Positions 55,825-64,000 of a stretch of DNA of 64,000 bases are shown one piece after another. The position numbers were made by a program, and so were the translations under genes. Position 1 is the first letter of the stretch; every line of letters begins with the position of its first letter. The notes under the pieces are model-generated. The model was not told the DNA's origin and ran no database searches. It worked only from the letters and a program-made list of their open reading frames with translations. The DNA comes from Auriscalpium vulgare (taxonomy: Eukaryota > Basidiomycota > Agaricomycetes > Russulales > Auriscalpiaceae), in the NCBI GenBank assembly GCA_019915015.1, contig JAHBBC010000006.1, forward strand, positions 1,054,001 to 1,118,000, read 5' to 3'.

Positions 55825-56657
55825 GGTGTACTATGAGCAGACGCGACTGAGGGTGCTGTTGGGGGAACTGAGAGCATAGCGGCGGCATCGCGCTGTATTT
55901 GAAGGATCGATATTGCACGGACGTAGAGTCCCCCGGAGGACGTGTCGGCTATTGTGGATTCCGCAGGGATAGCAGCGTAGCAGGCCCATTGCTCAGAATG
56001 GCGGTGAGAGCAGAGCACAGCAACGAGCGCAAAGTCACGGTGCAATGCGGCACGTGGGCGGCAACATGACGTCAGCCACAGGCACCCCGTTTCGGTTGAT
56101 CGCTTTGCGGCCGCGGCTGTGCGCTCCGGTGGGTCCTCCCCCGGCCGCGTCCACCGCTTTCCCACTCTCTGACTCGCCGCGTCCAACAGCTTTTCGTGTC
56201 TTTCTCTTTCCGCGCCCTGACCTCGCGATCGCCTTGTCCAAAACAAACTTGCTTCTCGGTCCCAGCTCGGAAGGAATCTCAGAACCTCCCGGTCAAACAT
56301 ACCCATTGATCCATCCCTGCGAACATCCGTCGCATGTGGCAACTTCTGGCCCATCACCGCAGCCTGCAACGTGTACCGCGCATCCCGCACAACACCCGCT
56401 GCACGCCAGGCGGCACCCCCACTCCTCTCTGCTAATGTGAACGTTGTGAACGGCTCTCCTAGACGCGTGCGCTATCCTCTCGTGTTGTACTGGCCTGTTG
56501 TTGTACTGGTGTGCGTGTTGTTGTACTGGGGCCGCCGGCAAGTGCCGGTTCACACGAGGCATCCATGTACACCTGCTATAAGCATGCGCACCACCCTCTC
56601 TAACCCATACCACCACCACGCTCTCTGATCACTCTACCCTCCCACCTAATAAGACTC
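55825..56657. other. Divergent promoter region
   Basis: About 830 bp between the phosphatase-like gene (-) and the basic-protein gene (+). A 212-codon minus frame (55752-56390) has no recognisable motif and overlaps the phosphatase start, so it is not called. Confidence 0.5.
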
Positions 56658-57287
56658 ATGAACTTCATCGAAATCGACTGGAATGGCCCGGTAAGCATCG
56701 GCAAAGCGCTGCGCCACACCCTCGGATGACATCACTCACGCACGCTCACGCAGAACTCGCGGCCGGGATACAAGGCCTCCACGATCCACGGCTGGCTTGT
56801 CAAGATGCGCGGAACGCTCATCGGCAGCGAGAGCATCCGCCAAGCCGGACGGCGCGAGATGAAGGAGGCGCGCGCGATCCGCGCGTACCGCCGTCAGCGC
56901 GAGAAGGGTAAAACCTCGCCCGCAAGCACGCACGGCGGGTTTCATCTCATCCCGTCCAGCAAGCCGCCGCCGCCGCCCCGCCGGGGCGGCGATCGCCACG
57001 CGGTCCCGCTGCCGCGGCGGGACACGACGCGCTCGCACCATCGGCACCACAGCGAGCGCTCGCGGGACGCGCGGCCGCAGGGCCCCTCGCGGCACCAGAG
57101 TGGGCGCAGCGGGCGCAGTGGGGCATCGAGTAAGCCTCGCGGGCCGCCTGCAGGGCCCACCAGGGCCGCAGGTGCGAGCGCGAGCCAGAGGCGGCCGCAC
57201 ATTCCGAGGAGCAGCAGCCAGATGCAGCCGCGTGCAACCCGCCGGGACGCGCCGCCGCGACCTGTGCGGCGGGCGACTCGTCACTGA
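56658..57287 (+). CDS. Unknown basic, low-complexity protein
   Basis: Two exons. MNFIEIDWNGP is joined across GTAAGC...CACGCAG to NSRPGYKASTIHGWLVKMRG, then TLIGSESIRQAGRREMKEAR. The N-terminal ~70 residues look conserved-type (an amphipathic Arg/Glu helix, ARAIRAYRRQREKG). The remaining ~120 are Arg/Pro/Ser/His-rich and disordered (KPPPPPRRGG and so on). No known family or signal peptide. The clean splice, which makes one continuous frame, is the main evidence for a gene. Confidence 0.6.
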
Positions 57288-58131
57288 GAGCTGTGCTCGA
57301 GAACGGATCAACCGCCCTTTCTGCAGATCTGCGCAGTATGTGTTGTAGATCTAAAGACCCTGAGTAATATATTGCTGTATTGTCTTCGCATTCTCCGAGT
57401 CCGTATACGTATTCCTTATCTGATCGCGTATATATCGTACTGTAACTCCCACCCGAGCTGTCCCTACTGCGCCCGCTGCCATCAACCCAATATAGAATGG
57501 AGGTGTGCTGCTTGATTGTCTACGTGACCGGAAGTGGAAACATGCGTCAGGCCAATATTGTGCGAAGGTTGGACAGTTATCGCCGCTAGGGACGGCACAG
57601 CCGGGCGGGGGACTGGGCATGCATGCAGCCTCAGCCTTGCAGGGACGGCGCAGCGCATTGTCGGCAGGCGAGTTCCTGGGGTCGATCTGCCGGACAGGAT
57701 GCGATCTGATCTGGGCAGCGTATCTGGCACGCTGGCCACTGCCCCGAAAGGCAACGCAACGCGCTCGACGCTGGCGGCAGCGTTCGAGCTCGACAGCTGG
57801 CAGCGAAGCCTCGTGCGCCCACGGCACTCAGCAAGTCCCTCAGAAGCGACCCGGCTCGGCTACCAGCCCCCACCCGGCCGCCTGCCATTCGCTCTCGTCG
57901 CGCTTGTCGCTGCCTTGACTGGCCACGAACGTCAACCATGCCGTCTCACAGGCCCAGGCCGCCTGTTTTCCGCCTTAGGCCTCCACGTGTCGCCCGCACA
58001 CGGAGTTTCTGTCCGCATATGTACTCCAGACGGCGCGATCCTGCACACAGCACCGACGACAGCAACGACAACTACAGCCAACGCGCGTCCGCCCGGTTAC
58101 CTCCTCACCCGCACCCCGACGTCTGCCAGCC
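57288..58131. other. Intergenic 0.84 kb, no gene recognised
   Basis: Open frames on the plus strand here (for example 57534-58520) run into the antisense of TAF4 and reflect high GC content. Nothing is supported. Confidence 0.55.
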
Positions 58132-59600
58132 TCACACCCATCCTCGCGCCGCACCGCGCCCCCCGCCGTGCCCCTTCTCCTTCTCCACCACGAACAGCGC
58201 GTCCCGCATCGTCACCGTCTGCCGCTCGTCGTCCTCCAGCTTCCCCCCGTTTTGCGAGTTCTTCGTCGACAGCACGTACGGCCGCGACCACGTCCCCGCA
58301 GGCGTCGCCGCCGGTGCGGGCGCCGTGGTCGTCGCGGGCGCGGGCGCGGGCGCGGGCGCCGCAGCGGCCGTCGCGGCGGCGGCCTTCGCCTTCGCCGCGG
58401 TCGAGCCAGCGTGCGACGCGTTCATCCACGCGTACTTGCCCGTGCCCAGCCCCGCCGCCTGGCTCGCCACCGCGTTCGACATCTTCTTCCGCACGTCCTC
58501 CGACATGTTCTTCGCGGTGACCCCCGGCCCGTCCGTCTTCTTCTTCTTCTTCTTCGGCCCCTCGAGCTCGTCGCCGAGCTCGCTGCCCGTCGCGACCGCC
58601 GCGCCGGGGACCACGGCCGCCAGCGCCGCCGCCTGCGCGGCGGCGAGCTCCTTGCGCTCGCGGCGCACGCGCATTTCGTCCTCGCGCTCGGCGCGCTCGA
58701 GCGCGGCGAGCTGCTTCGCGACGTCCCCGCGCACCGCGACGCTCCACATTGGCGTGCCGTCGGGGTACAGCGCGGGCTCGCGGTCGAACTGCGTGTCCGT
58801 GCGGTGGTGCGACGCCGCGATCATCGCCGTGAGCAGGTCCTGCAGCCGCGTGCGCAGCGCGAGCGCGACGTAGTTCACCGCGTCGTCGGGAACCCGCGCC
58901 ACCTTGTACTTCGCCGCGACCGTGCGCATCGTCGGCCCGACGAAGCGCGTGTCGATGTTCGGCTTCGGCGGCTGCTTGCGCGAGCGGTCCTCGTACGAGC
59001 GGTACGCCTGGTGCTGGTCGGACGAGCGCTGCAGGGTCTCCTCCTCGGCCTGCAGGGGCAGAGTGGGGTGATGAGCAAGCCATCACGGGTGTGCGTGGAT
59101 GAACAGATGGGATGGGTGTCGGGCGACGGAGGGGTGGACACGCACTCTGAGATCAACGCCTGCGCTGCCAAGCGCGTCGTTCAGAGTGGCGACATCGGCT
59201 GTGTCGAGCTGGCTGGCCGCGGGCTGCGCGGGCTGGCGTATCGGTGTGGGTGTTTGAGGCTGTGCCGTCTGCGGTGGTGGGATGTACGGCTGGTAGTGCC
59301 CATACGACGCCTGCGGATAATGTGACTGATATGGATAATAGGGCGTGCTGTGCGCGCGTGCGTCAGCAAGCCTGAACAGCAGACGCGGGGGATATTTACG
59401 TGGGGTGCTGCTGCAGCGCAGGGTCGATGGGGATCTCTGCACGGCCGCGCATGCGTGAGTAAGACACTGAGAGGGGCGCAGGGGAGTGGCATACGTGCGG
59501 TAGACCATTGGCTCGGCGTGTATGGCGTTTGGGGAGGTGCGGGCGTGCTGGTTTCGCCTTCGGTTTTGACGGGCGGGTTAGTGGTAGGTGTTGCGCTCAT
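58132..59600 (-). CDS. TAF4: TFIID subunit TAF4
   Basis: Start MSATPTTNPPVKTEGETSTP, then Tyr/Pro/Gln-rich exons (PYYPYQSHYPQASYGHYQPY) and LDTADVATLNDALGSAGVDL. The intron GTGCGT...CTGCAG leads to the C-terminal TAF4 domain: VPDDAVNYVALALRTRLQDL and LTAMIAASHHRTDTQFD, then DGTPMWSVAVRGDVAKQLAA. A Lys run (KKKKKK) and Ala/Pro/Thr-rich linkers follow, then RPYVLSTKN and RQTVTMRDALFVVEKEKGHG near the end. TAF4 pairs with TAF12 through a histone fold and scaffolds TFIID at Pol II promoters. The gene is very GC-rich, which makes long spurious frames on the other strand. Confidence 0.88.
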
Positions 59601-60024
59601 GACGCGTCGCGGGGGCAGGGTCTGTCAAAAGCTCGCAGGTCGTATGCTCAGCGAGATTCTATTCAGGCTCGGCTGCGTACAGATGGAAAAGAGATGAGGA
59701 GATGGGTGGGAGACGCACGATTCAAAGGATAGGACGCGAAGGTCGCGAGTAGTTCGCACTCTGGGTATTCGCGGGTGGCCGGGGTCCTTAAGCAACCTCG
59801 GCCACCCCGCAGAGCCAGTTTCTCGGACCACTCACTGAGAGCTCCTGACCATCTGACATCTCCTCCCGCAAGGCACGTCCATAATGCATCAAAATTGTTG
59901 CATATAAGCAGTGTATACTCTGGGTCATTGGGTTGAATACAATCGACTTCGGACGTGCTAAAGTGCACATACATACGCGCTATTCCCCGCGAGCAAAATC
60001 ACTGATGAGTTGCTCAAAAGTCTT
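59601..60024. other. Intergenic, TAF4 promoter side
   Basis: About 420 bp; nothing else supported. Confidence 0.55.
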
Positions 60025-60103
60025 GACGAGAGTGGGATTCGAACCCACGCCCTTTCGGACCAGATCCTTAGTCTGGCGCCTTAGACCGCTCGGCCATCTC
60101 GCC
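60025..60103 (-). tRNA. tRNA-Leu (AAG)
   Basis: 79 nt, no intron. The acceptor stem GGCGAGA pairs with TCTCGTC. The D arm is TGGCCGAGCGGTCTAAGGC, and the anticodon stem-loop CCAGA-CTAAGGA-TCTGG has AAG at positions 34-36. A long variable arm (CCGAAAGGGC), expected for a class II leucine tRNA, and T arm TGGGTTCGAATCCCA follow. Confidence 0.92.
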
Positions 60104-60505
60104 ATATAATCATTATGTTTTGATAAAAACTACTGACCGAACGGTTTTTTTTTCCTGAACTCACTGCTGGAGGGAATGATATTCTCCCTCAATTATATTC
60201 TCCCTTGCACAGTAGGCGACGCCTGCACATAGAAATAAACCTTTCGTCGCGAGTTGCTGCTGCCTTGTGTGCGCGTGTCAGTGCTTGTGCGCGCGTGCCA
60301 GTGTGTCGAGGTTTGTTCCGCACTCGGGTCGGGATGCGCATTCCCGGAGCCCACCCCACAAACACTTCCACTGCGTTTAACTTTACAGTCAAACATCCGA
60401 CTCTCTCAAAAGAAGTGTCTCCATCCAAAAATAGTGGGGTAAATTTTATATGCCCAAACTAAGATACAGTACATTTGTTTCGAGAGCGCCTACAGTAACA
60501 TAGCT
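60104..60505. other. Intergenic between tRNA-Leu and the AA9 gene
   Basis: About 400 bp; no gene seen. Confidence 0.6.
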
Positions 60506-61584
60506 CTACCCGGACCAAACAGCACCCCCTGGAGCAGTGTAATTCTGCAGATTGTTGTAGATGTTGACCTGTGGAGTGTGGCGCACCCGTCAACACACGC
60601 GCCGATCAGCCAGCATAGGATATCCACGCACTGTGATGCCGGGGTCAGTCGACTTGTAAGCCCCGGGAAGAGATATCTTCGTTGGGCTAGCGCTGCCACC
60701 GCCTGTGATAGTGGCCTGCGCGCAGCCTGTAGAGATACGCAATATCGATCAGGCCGGGCATTAGAACCGTCAGAACTTGGCGCGCACCGATGTAGAACTG
60801 GGCGCCTGGGTAGGACGAGGCAACATGCAGCGCAATCTATACGACACGCGCGTGAGGAAAAAAGATGCGATGATCGCAGCAGCAGAGAAGCATACAATTT
60901 CTGCACGGAGCAGGTAGTTGCCGGCTGGCAGGGATGCCGGGATGACCACACTGTGCTTGCCTGGACGCCGACGTCAGCTTCGGGGCTATCGTCACATATT
61001 CGGTAGCTATGCACGAACCCTGTGTCGCGTTGACGACATCAGTAGCCCACTGTTGTGTGGAGGGGTTGAGGAGGCCGGACGAGTAAATCTTCGTCCACAC
61101 AGCACCCTGCCCGTCGAAAGAAGCCGCAGTCGACGGCGCCTTGGCTACGTACACCTGCACGGCGCCCTTGTGGCCGCCCGAAATGGGATCCTCGCCGGTG
61201 CGCTGCGCGTGCTGGTGCCACTCAAATGTGAGATTTGTGCCGGCGGGGATGGACACGGTGGAGACACCGGAGCCTGAGAGGCCGTTCACGTTGCATGTAA
61301 GGTCCGTCGACGTGACGTCAGTTACGGGGTTGTTGTTTGGCGGAATGCGGATGTTGGTGTTAAGCCCCTGGTCGACCTATGTACAGAAGTCGCCGTTCAA
61401 TGAAAGGGCTCCAAGGGCCTCGTAAGGACCGCGGCTTACCCCGTTGACCCAGATGTATTGCATGGTGACTGAATGAGCGACACCACAGGAACTGTGAGCG
61501 GAAGAAGCCCTTGATGTGATCGGGATACGCACAGTGCGCATTGGCAAGAGCGGCCGAGGCGAGAAGGGAGAGTGCGAGCTTCAT
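60506..61584 (-). CDS. Secreted AA9-type lytic polysaccharide monooxygenase
   Basis: Start MKLALSLLASAALANA, a signal peptide, followed by His17. That His would be the N-terminal copper ligand of the mature enzyme, and intron 1 begins one base after its codon. The next exon gives FTMQYIWVNG, then NTNIRIPPNNNPVTDVTS and DLTCNVNG. The second copper His is in FEWHQHAQRTGEDPISGGHK, with GAVQVYVAKAP after it. Later exons give HSVVIPASLPAGNYLLRAE, IALHVASSYPGAQFYIG (axial Tyr), CAQATITGGGSASPTKISLP, and the last exon NIYNNLQNYTAPGGAVWSG. At least six short introns. No cellulose-binding module. It oxidatively cleaves cellulose or related glucans outside the cell. Confidence 0.92.
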
Positions 61585-62211
61585 GATCGCTGCTGCCCTT
61601 CACCCGTCTCCATGCCCAGCCATTTTATACGGGACTTCGAGCAGACGTCAGCCGGGTTAGACATGGTCTTGGCAGAGATTGCGCATACGCGAGAACCATC
61701 GACATCCTGACCCAGCGGACGTAGTCTAGCGCATATTTCAAGAGGGCCCGAGTGTGCGCGCCGAGAATAGAGCGTGTTTACTCGCGCAGTGAGGCATTTC
61801 GCCGGGAAAGCCAGTCAGAAGAGCAGCAGAAATAGCGCGTCATTGGTCGCTTGGACAGAAGAGCATGCGGAGACGGCGTAAACTTCGGGTGATGGTGAGG
61901 GAGTCGGAACCGGCGTCGCGCTCGCCGGCATCTTCGCCCCGCACCTCCACCATCCCCTCCCCTCGGCTTCGGTTTCCGTCGCTGCAGTCGTGTCTCTCCG
62001 TCTTGTACTTCTGTCACGACTTGAGAGCGCGGAGAGAGTCTGTCGTGGCACGCGGAAGAGGTACGTCGCCACTCATGTTGGACTAGAGACAGGATCTCAC
62101 CACGAGCCCGGTCGTTTTCAAGTGCGGAGAAATTTCCTCCTACCCCACGGGAGAATTTCTTCGCCAAGCCACAAAGCACGAGTACCCCACCACCATCGTG
62201 ATCCGTGAGGC
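61585..62211. other. Divergent promoter region of the AA9 and cyclophilin genes
   Basis: About 630 bp. It holds a TATA box for the AA9 gene at its left edge; no other gene supported. Confidence 0.6.
61623..61629 (-). promoter_or_regulatory. TATA box of the AA9 gene
   Basis: TATAAAA (minus) about 40 nt upstream of the ATG at 61584. Confidence 0.6.
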
Positions 62212-63793
62212 ATGTCTGTCCTCCTGGAGACTTCTCTCGGCGATTTAGTTATCGACCTCGAGGTTGACGCCTGCCCCAAGACCTGCGAAAACTTTCTCAA
62301 ACTATGCAAGGTGTACTACTACAATCTGAACGCATTCTTCAATGGTACGTTGTCATTGCATCTTGTGCGGCAGCAAGCGCTCATCCTGTGCGTATATGCG
62401 CAGTGTCGAAGGACTTCCTCGCACAGGCAGGCGACCCTACTGCCTCAGGCACCGGCGGAGAATCCATATGGTCTCTTATTGCGTCGCAGACGGATGAGAG
62501 TGGTGTGCCGCGGTACTTCAAGCCGGAAATCCTGCCTCGCTTCAAGCACACGGAGAAAGGCACAGTTTCGATGGCCGTAGCGCCCACCATCGAGGGCCAG
62601 CCTGCTGGGGGCTGCGCCAGCCAGTTCTTCATCACGCTGGGTGACAACATTGAGTATCTCGATGGCAAGCACGCAGTATTCGGACATGTCGTGGAGGGGC
62701 TGGACACGCTGGATAAGCTCAACGAGGTGTTCGTGGATCAGGACGGGCGGCCTTTCAAGGATGTGCGGATACGACATGTTGTCATCCTCGGTGCGTCACT
62801 CTGCGCGTCAAGCTGACGCGTGCTAACGTTGTTGGGAACAGAGGACCCTTTTCCCGACCCTCCCGGCCTCGAGGTGCCAGAGAACCCGCCTTTGAAGCCG
62901 GTAGACAACTCGACACGGATAGCTGAAGATGAGGACCCCCTCGAGGAGCTCCCGGAGGAGGAAGCGGAGAAGGAGCGCCGCAAAAAGGCGGCGGAAGCCT
63001 CCGCCCTGACTCTCGAAATGGTGGGCGATCTGCCATTTGCAAACGTTCGCCCCCCGGAGAACGTCTTGTTCGTGTGCAAGCTCAATCCGGTGACACGCGA
63101 TGAGGACCTGGAGCTCATTTTCTCTCGTTTCGGCACCATCATGAGTTGTCAAGTCATCCGTGACAAAAAGACAGGCGATTCCCTGCAATATGCATTCATA
63201 GAGTTCGACAAACGGGAGGAGGCCGAGCAGGTACGGGTTTACCTTGTATGTTTGCGACGCCATTTTGACCTCTTGCGCATAGGCTTACTTCAAGATGCAA
63301 AACGTCCTTGTTGATGACCGGCGGATATGGGTGGACTTGTGCGTCTCTCCACCTCTGTATCGTAATACCGCTCATTCGTGATCTCCACAGCTCTCAATCC
63401 GTCGCACGCTTGAACACATCTTGGTCCAACGACCCTACACTCGGTACCGGCGGTGGAGGCCGTGGCGGCCGAGGGAGAGGCGGCCGCCGAGGTGGTTTCG
63501 CTGGTCGCGAGGACCTGGAAGCCACGAGCCGGTATCGAGGAGGCGGCCGGGCGCAAGGCGACTCGTTGGGACTGGTGTTCGATTTAGACGATGGCCGACA
63601 CTCTTCCAAGCGTCGTCGGGAACGGAGTCCTAGTCCAAGAGAGCGTGACACCCGCCGACGGTCGCGATCGCCTGTCTCGAAGAGCAGGGGCTCCGATCGC
63701 CATGAACGACAGCGCAGCCGCAGCCGTGAGCACGATCGAAGACGACGAGCAGATAGCCGGGAGCGCCACAGTAGGGACCACCGGCGGCGCTAA
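62212..63793 (+). CDS. PPIL4-type cyclophilin with RRM and RS-like tail
   Basis: Start [20 protein letters not shown], then [18 protein letters not shown]. An intron at AFFN joins [19 protein letters not shown]. The cyclophilin domain continues [20 protein letters not shown] and [30 protein letters not shown], a PPIL4 hallmark, opens the linker. An RRM follows ([35 protein letters not shown] joined to [19 protein letters not shown]), then a Gly/Arg-rich stretch and an Arg/Ser/Asp tail ([20 protein letters not shown]). The cyclosporin-contact Trp is Tyr here (EYLDGKH), as in PPIL4. Likely a nuclear, spliceosome-associated prolyl isomerase. The stop is 207 bp from the window end. Confidence 0.93.
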
Positions 63794-64000
63794 ATGCAGT
63801 ATGTCAATGTCAGTCTGTACCTGACTCGTAGGTGGCGCTTTCCTTGAATCTCCCCAATACAGGCTCCTGTGCAACTTAGCACATGGTTCTCCTCCTTGTT
63901 GCCATGTTTTGTCCGTATCTGACTGTTTCACTTTGAATGCTCCCTTGCTGAACACCTAGTCACGATCACGATGCTGTGATTCCGACCATTCCGTGTTGAG

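Noticed and set aside
55752..56390. 212-codon minus-strand frame
   Set aside because: No family motif; overlaps the phosphatase start in another phase.
57534..58520. 328-codon plus-strand frame
   Set aside because: Its second half is the antisense of TAF4 and the first half has no motif; low-complexity Ser/Pro/Arg composition.
58097..59086. 329-codon minus-strand frame overlapping TAF4 in another phase
   Set aside because: Arg/Ala/Gly-rich shadow frame; the correct phase carries VPDDAVNYVALALRTRLQDL.
58168..59325. 385-codon and 311-codon plus-strand frames opposite TAF4
   Set aside because: Antisense of a very GC-rich coding sequence; the minus strand gives TAF4 motifs with proper introns.
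1..64000. CRISPR arrays, prokaryotic operons, rRNA genes
   Set aside because: None seen; the sequence is eukaryotic, with short spliceosomal introns throughout.

Overview
This 64 kb window comes from a filamentous basidiomycete, most likely a wood- or litter-decaying agaricomycete. The support is: genes split by many short (about 47-61 bp) GT-AG introns, a secreted AA9-type polysaccharide monooxygenase, two tandem alpha-tubulin genes, agaricomycete-type P450/SDR/flavin oxidase genes, a Ty3/gypsy chromovirus and PIF/Harbinger-like DNA transposons. The species cannot be named from the sequence alone.

Layout. 1-5683 is the right-hand part of a Ty3/gypsy element (pol with chromodomain, an extra unexplained ORF, 3' LTR) sitting beside a truncated host gene (5.9-6.65 kb). 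7.0-9.0 kb is a secreted FAD-linked oxidase; 10.2-11.3 kb is the ribosome-biogenesis protein Rrp7. 11.6-21.4 kb is a gene-poor, transposon-bearing stretch in which I find four small genes, all on the minus strand, each encoding little more than one double-stranded-RNA-binding domain (73-84 aa). They share two phase-1 introns and a TATA box. A complete Harbinger-like element (14453-17835) lies between the second and third.

23.7-36.4 kb is mostly housekeeping: a WBP2-like GRAM protein, two identical intron-containing tRNA-Arg genes in opposite orientation flanking a Cdc7 kinase, a membrane-anchored ubiquitin protease, a 77-aa SH3-like protein, a dienelactone-hydrolase-like enzyme, a DUF1992 protein and a short-chain dehydrogenase. 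37.0-43.3 kb is a small accessory island: a cytochrome P450 with an altered I-helix and a short C terminus, then a dead copy of the dehydrogenase split by a second, inverted copy of the Harbinger-like element (39821-43192). 43.7-47.9 kb holds the two alpha-tubulins. 48.4-63.8 kb is denser and partly very GC-rich: an alpha/beta hydrolase with an in-frame stop, a DUF2264 protein with an apparent frameshift, a dual-specificity phosphatase lacking its catalytic Cys, an unknown basic protein, TAF4, a tRNA-Leu, the AA9 enzyme and a PPIL4-type cyclophilin.

Most interesting: the four-gene dsRBD-only family, the phosphatase with Gly for Cys, the extra ORF of the retroelement, and the two transposon copies, whose differences are almost all one-base indels in short homopolymers. 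That last pattern looks like unpolished long-read sequence in repeats and is a warning for other frame breaks here. All gene models were spliced by eye from splice-site consensus, frame and family motifs; no search or alignment program was run.
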